Positions 32,898 through 41,306 of a DNA stretch of 64,000 nt are shown piece by piece; positions within the stretch are counted from its first letter, which is position 1; the number at the start of each line of letters is the position of its first letter. The stretch is from Candidatus Ozemobacteraceae bacterium (GTDB lineage: Bacteria > Muiribacteriota > Ozemobacteria > Ozemobacterales > Ozemobacteraceae). The stretch lies in NCBI GenBank assembly GCA_035373905.1, contig DAOSOK010000001.1, positions 62,001-126,000 on the forward strand, read 5' to 3'. The notes beneath the pieces were generated by a model. It saw nothing but the letters and a program-made list of their open reading frames with translations. It searched no databases and was not told the DNA's origin. Position numbers and translations under genes: made by a program.

Positions 32898-33769
32898 CAC
32901 GGAACCACCATCGCGAGATCCGCGCGGCCGGCTTCGACCACCGCCCGCGTCACGGCCGGCAGGACCTCGCCGTCGAGCTGGACGCCGACCGGTTCGGGGC
33001 ATTCTATCTCGATTCGGCGGCCCGTCGCCCGGCAGGCAGCATCCGGCGGCGGGCCGCGGCCCGTTTTGGCGCCCCAGAGGCCCTTCAACAGAGGTCTCAG
33101 CGAGAGGCTCTCGAACAGGACGAGGTCGATCACGCCGTCGTCGGGGCGGGCCGCCGGCGCGAAAAACAGGTTGCCGCCGTACCGGCGGAGATTCGCGCAG
33201 AGAAGGTATGCCCCGGTGCGCCACTCCGCGCCGTCGACCCGCACGCGGAGGGTCGGAGGCCGGTAAAACGGATACCGCAGGGCCGTTTCGAGGTGAAACG
33301 CGTACTGGCCGAGCAGGCGCTTCGACCGCGCCGGAACGTGGCCGGCGACGTGGGCGTCGAACCCGAAGCCGGCCGACATGAGAAAACGTCTGCCGTTCAT
33401 GCGCCCGGTGTCGAGCCGCTGAACCGTGCCGGTCAGGAGGAGTTTGGCGGCTTCCCGCAGGTTGAGAGGGATGCCGAGCTCCTTGGCGACGACGTTTGCC
33501 GTGCCTGCCGGCAGAAGGCCGATCACCCCCGCGGAGGGAAACTCGGCGATCGCTTCGAACAGCGTGCCGTCGCCGCCGCAGACGGCGACGAGCGTGTCGG
33601 GATCGCTTCCGTGACGGCGGGCGAGTTCGGTCGCGTGGCCGGGCCGTTCGGTCCAGACGAGTTCGGTGGGAACATGCGCCGAAAGAAGGTCGACGGCCGC
33701 CCGCAATCCAGCCTGATCCCGTCCCCGGGCGCCGGGATTGGCTATCAGGACGACGTTGCGGAGACTCAT
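32897..33769 (-). CDS. Diacylglycerol/sphingosine kinase-family lipid kinase
   Basis: This lipid kinase of 290 aa belongs to the DAGK_cat family (DgkB/YegS/BmrU type). It has VVLIANPGARGRDQ at residues 6-19, the nucleotide-binding CGGDGTLFEAI and LPAGTANVVAKELGIP, and FLMSAGFGFDAHV. It would phosphorylate a membrane lipid alcohol such as diacylglycerol, in the cytoplasm at the membrane. It overlaps the MBL-hydrolase gene by 4 bp and lies in the LPS-transport operon, so a role in recycling lipids used for envelope modification is plausible. Substrate is not determined. Confidence 0.92.
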   Translation of the reverse strand: MSLRNVVLIANPGARGRDQAGLRAAVDLLSAHVPTELVWTERPGHATELARRHGSDPDTLVAVCGGDGTLFEAIAEFPSAGVIGLLPAGTANVVAKELGIPLNLREAAKLLLTGTVQRLDTGRMNGRRFLMSAGFGFDAHVAGHVPARSKRLLGQYAFHLETALRYPFYRPPTLRVRVDGAEWRTGAYLLCANLRRYGGNLFFAPAARPDDGVIDLVLFESLSLRPLLKGLWGAKTGRGPPPDAACRATGRRIEIECPEPVGVQLDGEVLPAVTRAVVEAGRADLAMVVP

Positions 33770-34605
33770 GAAATCTCTACGGCGTGCGGATCGTCCAGGT
33801 CGCCGGCGATGACGCAGGGGCGCGCGGCGACGTCATGGTTGAAAACCACGATGGTTTTCGTGTTCAGCACCTGGTCGATGAACCGCTGACGCGACCGGAG
33901 GCTTTCCAGCGGACGGATATCGAACGCCGACTGCCAGATCGCGTTGAGATGGCAGGAGGTCGGGCAGAGGTCGGCGGGCCAGGCGAACTGTTGTTCGCCG
34001 CTCTGGAGGAAAACCATCTGATGGTGGGCGGTGTGTCCACCCGTGACTTTCAGCAGCACGCCCGGAAGAATTTCTACGTCGCCGCTGATCAGTTCGAGGC
34101 GGCCTGTCTCCTGCAACGGGATCACGGCATGCGGCAGATACGACATGCGCGTTCGTTCGTTCGGCCTGCAGGCATCGTTCCATTCGCCGACCTGGACGAT
34201 GTGGCGGGCCTGCGGAAAAACGGGCACGCAGTCGCGACGGTCGTCGGTGAAGCGGGTCGCGCCGCCGACGTGATCGAAATGGAGGTGCGTGAGGACGAGA
34301 TGCGTGACGTCGGACGTGGTGAGCCCGAACGGCGCCAGCCGCTCTTCCCAGGACGTCTGCCGGGTGATCTCGCCGTATTCGCGCTGTCTGTGGGTGAGCT
34401 TGTCGCCGATGCCGGCATCGACGAGAAGGACGAAATCCTTTCCGCGCACGAGCAGCTGGTGAAGGCCGAGGGTGACCCTATTCTGGGCGTCGGGGGTCAT
34501 GCGCTTTTCCCAGAGTGCCTTCGGGATCATGCCGAACACGGCGCCGCCGTCGAGTTTTCGCGTGCCTTCCGTCAGAATCGAAATGTCGAACTCGCCCAGA
34601 TGCAT
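33766..34605 (-). CDS. Metallo-beta-lactamase-fold hydrolase
   Basis: This protein of 279 aa is a MBL-superfamily enzyme. It has THLHFDHVGG (HxHxDH at about residues 105-110), a further metal His in TGGHTAHHQM, Asp in WPADLCPTS, and His in VFNHDV. The N-terminus ISILTEGTRKLDGGAVFG and the TLGLHQLLVRG and VLLVDAGIG stretches recall lactonase/hydrolase (AttM/AhlA-like) members, but the substrate cannot be named. It overlaps the lipid-kinase gene by 4 bp and lies 12 bp after the DUF3084 gene. Confidence 0.9.
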   Translation of the reverse strand: MHLGEFDISILTEGTRKLDGGAVFGMIPKALWEKRMTPDAQNRVTLGLHQLLVRGKDFVLLVDAGIGDKLTHRQREYGEITRQTSWEERLAPFGLTTSDVTHLVLTHLHFDHVGGATRFTDDRRDCVPVFPQARHIVQVGEWNDACRPNERTRMSYLPHAVIPLQETGRLELISGDVEILPGVLLKVTGGHTAHHQMVFLQSGEQQFAWPADLCPTSCHLNAIWQSAFDIRPLESLRSRQRFIDQVLNTKTIVVFNHDVAARPCVIAGDLDDPHAVEIS

Positions 34606-34617
34606 GAGAGCCTCCCG

Positions 34618-35565
34618 TCAATCGCTGCCTGATTCTTCTTCGATCCGGAATGAGACGTTGAGAGGGCCGATCGCGTACGTATCCTCCTTGACGACGGCGA
34701 TCAGATTCAACCGGCGGCCGAGGCTGCGAATCTGGTTCACCATGTCGAAAAACGAGAGCATCGACTCGGAGGAGAGATTGCCGAACCGCCCGGTGAGCGG
34801 ATTGTCGATCATTCCTGCGCGCACGACCTCATGGTTGATCTCATCCATGAAGTCCTGGATGGTTCTGGCGATTTCCGTCCGGTCGCGCGAGCCGTCCACC
34901 TCGAGTGACGCGATCTCCTGGCCGGCCTTGAAGATGAGACTGTTGGGCCGGACGATGAACTTGACCTTGCCCAGCGACTCGCCGACGGCGATGTTTTCGT
35001 CCGCGATCGCGCCCACGACGATGTCCGCCGGGGACGTGGCGATCAGGTCCGCCATCCTGTCGATCTGCGCATCGTTGTCCGCGAAAAAGGAGGAACCGTC
35101 CTTCACGATGAGGCCGCGCGAGCGGGCCTTGTCCGACAGCTCGCGCACGAACGAGGCGAGATCCGCTCGCACATCGGAGGCGCGGCGGCCGCTGGGGAAG
35201 ACGCGGGCGAAGATCGGCTCGTTCTTCCGGAAGACCACAATCTCCTGCTCCTTCGAGCGCATTCGCGTCTGGAGATCCTGGATTTCGTCCGAGAGCCGCT
35301 TTCGCTCGGTTTTGAGTGTCTCGACGTCCTTCGTCAGCTCCTGGACTGAGAACAGGGCGATCTTGACGCTGTCGGACATGATGGCTGCGACGGTCAGGGT
35401 GAGGAGGGTGATGGACATGCCGGTGCCGACCGCGACGACAAGCGCCGTCACGCGCGGACGAAGGCCGAGGACGCTGAGACGCCGCTTCCCGACGAGCGTT
35501 CCAAGGTAGTCGCCGATATAGGCGATGACGCCGCTCACGACGAGGAGGACGAGCGTGTAGATCAC
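34618..35565 (-). CDS. DUF3084 membrane protein
   Basis: This protein of 315 aa has two N-terminal transmembrane helices (about 1-20 and 42-65), a coiled coil (about 72-108), and a soluble C-terminal domain. The start IADYLG-type motif and KRRLSVLGLRPRVTALVVAVGTG are characteristic of DUF3084, a family best known from Cyanobacteria and of unknown function. The start is a GTG overlapping the lptB stop by 4 bp (GTGA). Its fixed place next to lptB suggests an envelope role. Confidence 0.82.
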   Translation of the reverse strand: MIYTLVLLVVSGVIAYIGDYLGTLVGKRRLSVLGLRPRVTALVVAVGTGMSITLLTLTVAAIMSDSVKIALFSVQELTKDVETLKTERKRLSDEIQDLQTRMRSKEQEIVVFRKNEPIFARVFPSGRRASDVRADLASFVRELSDKARSRGLIVKDGSSFFADNDAQIDRMADLIATSPADIVVGAIADENIAVGESLGKVKFIVRPNSLIFKAGQEIASLEVDGSRDRTEIARTIQDFMDEINHEVVRAGMIDNPLTGRFGNLSSESMLSFFDMVNQIRSLGRRLNLIAVVKEDTYAIGPLNVSFRIEEESGSD

Positions 35566-36452
35566 TGCTGCGGCCGCTCTTTCTCGATCTGGTCGAGCTG
35601 GAATCGTTCGCCCAGATAGAATTTGCGCGCCGTCTCGTCGTTCGCGACGTATTCGGCGGTGCCCGAGACGAGAATCCGGCCGAGATTCATGATGTAGGCG
35701 CGGTCGACGATCGCGAGCGTCTCGCGCACGTTGTGGTCGGTGATAAGCAGGCCCAGGCCCTTGCGCTGGAGTTGGAGCACGATCGACTGGATGTCCTGGA
35801 CGGCGATCGGATCGACGCCGGCGAACGGCTCGTCGAGGAGGATGAAGCTGGGCTCGGCAGCGAGCGCGCGCGCGATCTCGACGCGCCGACGCTCGCCCCC
35901 GGAGAGGGCGTAGCCCATGCTGTCGACGATTTTATGAATGTGGAGTTCCTGGATCAGGTAATCGAACCGTCGCTGCCGCTCTTCCTGCGGGATGTCGATG
36001 TTTTCGAGAATGAGCCAGATGTTCTGCCGGACGGTCAGCTTGCGGAAGACGGAGGCTTCCTGGGGCAGATACCCGATGCCGCGGCGCGCGCGCCTGTACA
36101 TGGGCATCTGGGAAATATCCCGGTTGTTATACTGAATGACGCCCGAATCCGGCTTGACCAGCCCCGTCACCATGTAGAAGGAGGTCGTCTTGCCGGCGCC
36201 GTTCGGGCCCAGCAGACCCACGATCTCGCCCTTGCGGATGTAGAAAGAGACGTCATCGACGACCTTGCGGCCGCCGTAGGATTTGCAGAGGTTGCAGGCG
36301 CGGATCTCGTCACGGCCGTCGGGGGCGGGGGAGCCTTCGGCCCCGCGGTTTTCCTGCACCGGGGCCGGCGCCGCCGAAGAAACGGCGGAATCCCGTGAAA
36401 CACCGGCCGGATCGACGTCTGGGGTGGGGAAGAGCGACTGGGTGTGTTTCAT
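35562..36452 (-). CDS. lptB: LPS export ABC transporter ATP-binding protein LptB
   Basis: This is the cytoplasmic ATPase that powers LPS extraction by LptBFG. It is 296 aa from the ATG at 36452. LptB is usually about 240 aa; the first ~50 residues here are a Pro/Ala/Ser-rich extension (DPAGVSRDSAVSS and so on) before the conserved RACNLCKSYGGRKVV. Walker A is GPNGAGKTTSFYMV, the Q-loop is YLPQEASVFRKLTV, the signature is LSGGERRRVEIA, and Walker B is FILLDEPFAGVDPIAV. The start lies 7 bp after lptA. lptF and lptG are not in the window. Start is uncertain because of the extension. Confidence 0.93.
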   Translation of the reverse strand: MKHTQSLFPTPDVDPAGVSRDSAVSSAAPAPVQENRGAEGSPAPDGRDEIRACNLCKSYGGRKVVDDVSFYIRKGEIVGLLGPNGAGKTTSFYMVTGLVKPDSGVIQYNNRDISQMPMYRRARRGIGYLPQEASVFRKLTVRQNIWLILENIDIPQEERQRRFDYLIQELHIHKIVDSMGYALSGGERRRVEIARALAAEPSFILLDEPFAGVDPIAVQDIQSIVLQLQRKGLGLLITDHNVRETLAIVDRAYIMNLGRILVSGTAEYVANDETARKFYLGERFQLDQIEKERPQQ

Positions 36453-36459
36453 CGGAGGC

Positions 36460-37560
36460 TCACTCGGGGCTCTCGACGCCGGCATCGCCGCCGACGGGGG
36501 TGTAATCGCCCGGCGGGAGGCCGGCGGGTGGGGAAAGCTGGACGGCGCCTTCTCCGACGGAATCGGAAGACTCCTCCTCGGCGGCTTCGACGACGGCGGC
36601 TTCTTCCCCGGATGCGGACTCCGCGGTTCCGGAGGCCGTTCCGGGTTCTTCTCCGGCTTTCTTCTTCTTTTTGCGTTCCTTGCGCTTGCCCTTGTCGTCA
36701 TCGGGACCGCGCTGGCCCTTGGGATACACGGTGGCATGCACCTCGCCGACGGCGATCGTGCGGTCCTCGTTCGGGTAGTAGATGATTTTGCTCGCGTACA
36801 GTTCCGAAACCTGTTCCTCGGCCCCCGCCGATTCCTTGGACGTCTGCCAGGCGTGGGCGTGGCCGACGATGATCATGCGGTTCTCGCGGTCGAGGTAGAT
36901 CGCCTTGTCGCCGGTGGCCTTGAGGGTTTTCGTCTTGATGACCACGTCGGTCCGGGCGATCGCCTTGTCTTCGGACGAGAACAGCTCGAGGGTGTCGCAG
37001 ACCAGGTCGGAGGTCGGGTCCTTCTCGTTTTCCTTCGCCTCTTCGGGCGTCTCGCCCTCGCGATAGGGGATCTCGATCACGTGCACGTTGCCCTTGGCGA
37101 GGAAGCGGTTTTCCTTGTTGAACGCCTCGACCTCGTTGCAGGTCAGGATCACGCGCGACTTCTTCTTGGTCAGAATGCCCGTCTCGTCGCGAGACTCGCG
37201 TTCGACGATGCGCTCGAGCTTCGGGTTGCCCTTCGCGAGCATCCGGTCTTCCTTGACGTAGGCCTCGAGGTAGTCCGAGGTCAGGGTCGAGCCGGGTTGG
37301 GTGACGACCACGTTGTCGATGGCCTTCACCAGTTCGAGAGAACGGTCGTAGATGCCTCGGTCCGCGGTGAGCGTCGAGTCGGCGCGGGTCGCCTTGATGC
37401 CGCCCTTTGCGACGTAGATGTTGTTCTCGAACGTCATCAACCGGCTGGTGATCTCCATGTCGCCCGCCATGATCGAGGTGAGGGCGGAGGCGGCGACGGC
37501 GCAGGCCGCGACGGCGATGAGCGCGAGAACGAGCGATCGGCGGATGCAATAACGGTTCAT
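36460..37560 (-). CDS. lptA: LptA/OstA-like periplasmic LPS transport protein
   Basis: This protein is 366 aa from the ATG at 37560, about twice the length of E. coli LptA. A signal peptide (SLVLALIAVAACAVAASA) precedes several OstA-like beta repeats: MEITSRLMTFENNIYVAKGG, STLTADRGIYDRS, and later SDLVCDTLELFSSEDKAIA and YASKIIYYPNEDRTIAVGEV. These would form the beta-jellyroll bridge that carries LPS across the periplasm. The C-terminus is a Lys/Glu-rich, low-complexity tail with KGKRKERKKKKKAG. A longer in-frame reading upstream is lptC antisense-free overlap and lacks signal-peptide logic. It overlaps lptC by 4 bp. Confidence 0.85.
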   Translation of the reverse strand: MNRYCIRRSLVLALIAVAACAVAASALTSIMAGDMEITSRLMTFENNIYVAKGGIKATRADSTLTADRGIYDRSLELVKAIDNVVVTQPGSTLTSDYLEAYVKEDRMLAKGNPKLERIVERESRDETGILTKKKSRVILTCNEVEAFNKENRFLAKGNVHVIEIPYREGETPEEAKENEKDPTSDLVCDTLELFSSEDKAIARTDVVIKTKTLKATGDKAIYLDRENRMIIVGHAHAWQTSKESAGAEEQVSELYASKIIYYPNEDRTIAVGEVHATVYPKGQRGPDDDKGKRKERKKKKKAGEEPGTASGTAESASGEEAAVVEAAEEESSDSVGEGAVQLSPPAGLPPGDYTPVGGDAGVESPE

Positions 37561-38405
37561 GGCGTGTCGGCTCCGGGGGCGGCGATCTCGGAAAGGGGGG
37601 CGGAAGCGAGCTGTTCGGGCGTTCTTTGCCGTGCGGTTCCTGCGGGCCGTTGTTTTGCCGGAGCGGATCGTTCGGAATCCGTCTCGGAGTCGCGGAAAAA
37701 ACAACGTTTTACCAGCGAATAGGCAGGCGTCACGGATTTCAGGAGCGATTGGAGAGTTCCGGCATCAGGCAGGGCGGGGGGGAGAGCGGCGGGGAACGCC
37801 GCCGGGGGAAGACGCACCGCAGCCGAAGCGACGGCTTTCAAGGTTGCCGAGGCGGTCTGGGAGGCCGTTTCCCAAATTCTGATGAGCACGTCGCGGGCCA
37901 GGGAGCCTTCTTTTGTCTTCGGGTTGTAGCGCAGTTCGCGGCCCGTCACGATCATGTCGTCCTTCCAGAGCGTGACGGGCATCGAGGAGAATATCTCATT
38001 GCGAGAAAAGAAATACCTCATCTCTTCGCCGCGAAAACGCTCACGGGTCGACGTGTGCAGTCGCACGTCGCCCCAGAGACGCGCTTCGAATGGGGTTTTG
38101 AAACCCCACGAAGCGACGAGTTCGCCCGTTCGCGTCGCGATCTTCCGATCGAAAAAATATGCGTGAATGTTGGTGGCGGTCATATTGCTCTGTGAATCAT
38201 CCATATCTACCACATCCGCATACAAGGTGGCATTCTCGAATCCGGCTTCGAGTTCGTCGAATTTGACGTGCGTGAGCCGCATTTTCTGGCGCGCATACCG
38301 ACTCAAGGCGTCTTTTTCGAGATCTTCCCCCCAGAAAATAATTCCGAGGAAGCCGGCGAAAACGAGGCCCCAGAACCAGAAGGTCATGTAGAACGGCTGT
38401 TTCAT
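37557..38405 (-). CDS. lptC: LptC-like inner-membrane LPS transport protein
   Basis: This protein of 282 aa has one N-terminal transmembrane helix (about 6-25, FYMTFWFWGLVFAGFLGIIFW) and a periplasmic LptC-type beta domain to about residue 175 (VKFDELEAGFENATLYADVV, TGELVASWGFKTPFEARLWG, MPVTLWKDDMIVTGRELRYN). A Pro/Ala-rich tail of ~100 residues, absent in classical LptC (~190 aa), follows. It would accept LPS from LptBFG and pass it to LptA. It overlaps both lpxL and lptA by 4 bp. Confidence 0.85.
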   Translation of the reverse strand: MKQPFYMTFWFWGLVFAGFLGIIFWGEDLEKDALSRYARQKMRLTHVKFDELEAGFENATLYADVVDMDDSQSNMTATNIHAYFFDRKIATRTGELVASWGFKTPFEARLWGDVRLHTSTRERFRGEEMRYFFSRNEIFSSMPVTLWKDDMIVTGRELRYNPKTKEGSLARDVLIRIWETASQTASATLKAVASAAVRLPPAAFPAALPPALPDAGTLQSLLKSVTPAYSLVKRCFFRDSETDSERSAPAKQRPAGTARQRTPEQLASAPLSEIAAPGADTP

Positions 38406-39292
38406 GCACGGCGCCCCAGGTCCGCGTGCTCGTACCGCTCGTGAAACCAGACCCAGAGATCGGGGCGGCGCCGGAAGGCGGCTTCGTATCTGGCTACGTA
38501 GGCCGCGATGCGGTCGGGCATGGGGGCTTCCGCCGGAACGTCGACGGGCGGCTCGAACCGGATGTGGTGGCGGCCGGCGGCGTCGCGCTCGTTGAACACC
38601 GGGATGATCGGCGCACCCGATCGCTGCGACAGCAGGACGGGAGTCGGATAAAACGAGGCTTCGCGGCCGAAGAAGGTGGTCAGGTAGCCGCGCTCGCGGG
38701 CGTTGAGGTCGGCGAGCACGCCGATAATGCCGTTCTTGCGGAGCGTACGGAGGGAGGCGGCGAGGTTGTGGTCCATCAGAATCCGGACGCCGCGGTTCTC
38801 GCGGAAGCCGTTCATGAACTCGGTCATGCGGTTGACGGCCTGGGGCCGGGCGATCGCGTAAATCGGGTAGCCGAGCCTGGCCATGGTGTAGCCGATCAGC
38901 TCCCAGTTGCCGAAATGGCTGGCGAGCAGGACGATGCCTTTGCCCTTCGAAAGGGCGGCATCGAGGTGTTCCCGGCCGGTGACGCTGATGAACGTGGGAT
39001 CCGCCTCGAGGAGTTTTTCGTAGAAGAAAATTTCGAGCAGGCTCAACGACTGGTTTTTTTCTATACCTTTAAGAATAGAATCTCGGCGGTCCGCGAACTC
39101 GGCGGGAAGAAGTTCGGCGGCGCGCCGTATCTGCTGCCGGAATGCGATGCGCATCGCCTTGCCCAGCAGGCGGGCGAGGCGCGGAATGGCGCGCACCGGA
39201 AGCCGCACGAGTCCGCGATACAACAGCTCGACGAGCCAAGCGCGCACGTTCCGGCGGAACGTCTTGAAACGGTCATGCCAGGTATTCGTCAA
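38402..39292 (-). CDS. lpxL: Lipid A acyltransferase (LpxL/HtrB family), first copy
   Basis: This inner-membrane acyltransferase of 296 aa adds a secondary acyl chain to Kdo-lipid A. The catalytic HX4(D/E) motif is seen in LLASHFGNWELIGYTMARLG. Further family stretches are VLADLNARERGYLTTFFGREA and LWVWFHERYEHADLG. The best start is a TTG at 39292, because GGAGG lies 6 nt upstream; the next in-frame ATG would remove 46 conserved residues. This places the start 20 bp inside kdsC. A second family member lies at 57189-58187. Confidence 0.93.
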   Translation of the reverse strand: MTNTWHDRFKTFRRNVRAWLVELLYRGLVRLPVRAIPRLARLLGKAMRIAFRQQIRRAAELLPAEFADRRDSILKGIEKNQSLSLLEIFFYEKLLEADPTFISVTGREHLDAALSKGKGIVLLASHFGNWELIGYTMARLGYPIYAIARPQAVNRMTEFMNGFRENRGVRILMDHNLAASLRTLRKNGIIGVLADLNARERGYLTTFFGREASFYPTPVLLSQRSGAPIIPVFNERDAAGRHHIRFEPPVDVPAEAPMPDRIAAYVARYEAAFRRRPDLWVWFHERYEHADLGRRA

Positions 39293-39806
39293 CCAGAGCC
39301 TCCAGGCGCCCCTGGTGCGTCAGCATCAGGTCGACGGCTTCGCGGACGGCCCCTTTTCCGCCGTCCGAACCGAGCACGAAATCCGCGTACAGTCTGACCA
39401 CCGGGTGCGCATCGGCGGGTGCGAAAAACAGGCCGGTGCGGCGTTTCGCCGGCAGGTCGTTGAAGTCGTCGCCGATGAATGCCACCTCTTCCGGCTTCAG
39501 GCCGCGGCGCGCGAGAATCTCCTCGATGACGGCGGCCTTGCCGCCCACGCCCTGGTGGAGTTCGTCGAATTTCAACTCGGCGGCGCGGCGGGTAAGCGCT
39601 TCGGAACTTCGACCGGTGACGGCCCCGCAGAGAAGGCCGGCCTTGTGCCACAGGGCGAGACCCATCCCGTCCTTCGTCGAGAAGAACTTGAACTCGTCGT
39701 GGCCGTTGCCGAGCGCGATCCGGCCGTCGGTCAGGACGCCGTCGCAGTCGAAAAGCAGGAGCTTGATGCGCGCGCAGGCGCGCTGGAAATCAGTCGCGTT
39801 CATCAT
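39273..39806 (-). CDS. kdsC: 3-deoxy-D-manno-octulosonate 8-phosphate phosphatase (KdsC, HAD family)
   Basis: This cytoplasmic HAD phosphatase of 177 aa hydrolyses Kdo-8-phosphate to Kdo for LPS inner core. It has motif I LLFDCDGVLTDGRI, the SxxGR-type motif GAVTGRSSEALTRRA, a Lys near KAAVIEEIL, and GDDFNDLPA. The small tetrameric KdsC lacks a cap domain, as here. Two adjacent ATGs (39806 and 39803) are possible starts. It heads the operon that continues with lpxL, lptC, lptA and lptB. Confidence 0.93.
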   Translation of the reverse strand: MMNATDFQRACARIKLLLFDCDGVLTDGRIALGNGHDEFKFFSTKDGMGLALWHKAGLLCGAVTGRSSEALTRRAAELKFDELHQGVGGKAAVIEEILARRGLKPEEVAFIGDDFNDLPAKRRTGLFFAPADAHPVVRLYADFVLGSDGGKGAVREAVDLMLTHQGRLEALVDEYLA

Positions 39807-39820
39807 GGCGGGGTGCCCTG

Positions 39821-39849
39821 TATATACCAGATTGTCGGTTCCCTGTAAA
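39821..39849 (-). promoter_or_regulatory. Promoter of the kdsC-lpxL-lptCAB operon
   Basis: On the minus strand TTTACA (39849-39844) and TATATA (39826-39821) are 17 nt apart, and TGG in front of the -10 gives an extended -10. The ATG lies only 14 nt after the -10 box, so the transcript leader would be about 8 nt. Confidence 0.6.
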
Positions 39850-39872
39850 TGGATCTTCCTCCGGAAGGGGGG

Positions 39873-39901
39873 TTGTCCGAGGGCGCCGTCGGTGCTACAC
39901 T
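39873..39901 (+). promoter_or_regulatory. Promoter of the RND efflux operon
   Basis: TTGTCC (39873-39878) and TACACT (39896-39901) are 17 nt apart, and TGC in front of the -10 gives an extended -10. It diverges from the kdsC promoter. The membrane-fusion gene starts 190 bp downstream, so the mRNA would have a leader of about 184 nt that contains a possible 31-codon ORF from 39911. Confidence 0.5.
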
Positions 39902-40091
39902 GGAACTCCCATGAACGTGGATAAAAATAGTGAAAATAATATATCAACATTCTCTTCGTGGAGCCGGGCGTCAGCGCTTCGTCGGTGCGGCGTACCGCGT
40001 GGCTGATTTCTCGTGACCCCGTTCTTTTCGCACTCGCGGGGAGACTCTTCCCGTAGGCGCCTCACTCGCGGAATTCGATGAAAGGGACTGT

Positions 40092-41306
40092 ATGAAACGA
40101 ATCCTGTTCTATATCGGCGAGTTGATGATGATCGTGGCGATCGCATTTGTCGTTGCCCAGATGGCGGGGCGGTCTGGAGGGACGGCTTCCAGGCGTGGGG
40201 CGCCCGGCGCCGCCGCCGTCGCCGTCGAGGTCGCACCGGTCAGGGTGCTCGATATGGAGGACGAAGGGCGGTTCACCGGCTCCCTCCTTCCCCGGGCGCG
40301 GTTCGTGGTTGCCCCGAAGGTGGCGGGCCGACTGAAAAAGCTCGCATGTGACGTGGGCGACTCCGTCTCTCCCGGGCAGGTGATCGCGGAAATCGAAGAC
40401 GAGGAGTTCGTCCAGGACGTTGCCCAGGCGGAAGCCGATCTCGCGATCGCCCGGGCGAACCTGACGGAAAGCGTGGCGATGCTGGATATCGGCCGACGCG
40501 AGTTCGAGCGTGTGAAGGCCATGCGTCAGCAGAAGGTCACTTCCGAGGCGGAGGTCGATGCCGCCCAGGCCCAATACAAAAGCCGGGAGGCGAAAACCGA
40601 AGTCAATAAGGCGCAGGTGCTCCAGAAGGAAGCCGCTCTGAAAACGAGCCGGATCAGGCTCTCATACACGAAAATTCAGGCCATCTGGGACGAAAAGACC
40701 TCCACGCGCCTCGTCGGCGAGCGGTTTCAGGACGTCGGAGCGATGTTGTCCGCAAATACGCCGATCCTTTCGTTGCTCGACATCGAGAAGGTGATTGCCG
40801 TCGTCGATGTTGTCGAGCGCGACTATTTCAGGATCCGCCCCGGCCAGGAGGCGGTCGTCACCACGGGCTCCCTCCCTGGCCGTCAGTTCAAGGGAACGAT
40901 CGTCCGCATGGCTCCCGCCCTCGATGCCGAAACGCGACAGGCGCGGGTTGAGATCGAAATTCCGAACCAGGATCTCCTCCTCAAGCCCGGAATGTTCGTG
41001 ACGACCGGCATCCGGTTCGCGCGCCACCCGAACGTGACGGCCGTTCCGTCTTCAGCCCTTGTGTCCCGGGACGGGCGCAAAGGCGTGTTCCGGATCGATC
41101 CGGAAGCGCAGAAGGCTTATCTGATCGACGTCGAGCCCGGTATCGTCCAGGGGGATTTCGTGGAGATTGCTTCCCCGTCCCTCGACGGAACCGTCGTCAC
41201 CATGGGGCAACACCTTCTCGAAGACGGCTCCCCCGTTCTCGTGGCCGGCGGTCAGACTGAACTGCCCGTCGCCGAAGCCGGGAAAAAAGGCCGGAAAAAG
41301 CCATGA
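40092..41306 (+). CDS. RND efflux system periplasmic adaptor (membrane fusion protein)
   Basis: This is a HlyD/AcrA-type adaptor of 404 aa. It has an N-terminal membrane anchor (about 4-22), a lipoyl half VAPKVAGRLKKLACDVGD-SVSPGQVI, an alpha-hairpin coiled coil (about 115-195), the second lipoyl half and beta-barrel (VGERFQDVGAMLSANTPILS) and a membrane-proximal domain. It would link the inner-membrane pump to the outer-membrane channel. Its stop overlaps the pump gene by 4 bp (ATGA). The substrate is unknown; no regulator gene is adjacent. Confidence 0.94.
   Translation: MKRILFYIGELMMIVAIAFVVAQMAGRSGGTASRRGAPGAAAVAVEVAPVRVLDMEDEGRFTGSLLPRARFVVAPKVAGRLKKLACDVGDSVSPGQVIAEIEDEEFVQDVAQAEADLAIARANLTESVAMLDIGRREFERVKAMRQQKVTSEAEVDAAQAQYKSREAKTEVNKAQVLQKEAALKTSRIRLSYTKIQAIWDEKTSTRLVGERFQDVGAMLSANTPILSLLDIEKVIAVVDVVERDYFRIRPGQEAVVTTGSLPGRQFKGTIVRMAPALDAETRQARVEIEIPNQDLLLKPGMFVTTGIRFARHPNVTAVPSSALVSRDGRKGVFRIDPEAQKAYLIDVEPGIVQGDFVEIASPSLDGTVVTMGQHLLEDGSPVLVAGGQTELPVAEAGKKGRKKP

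Noticed and set aside
39911..40006. 31-codon ORF as a true gene
   Set aside because: No family or Shine-Dalgarno; kept only as a possible leader ORF in the findings.
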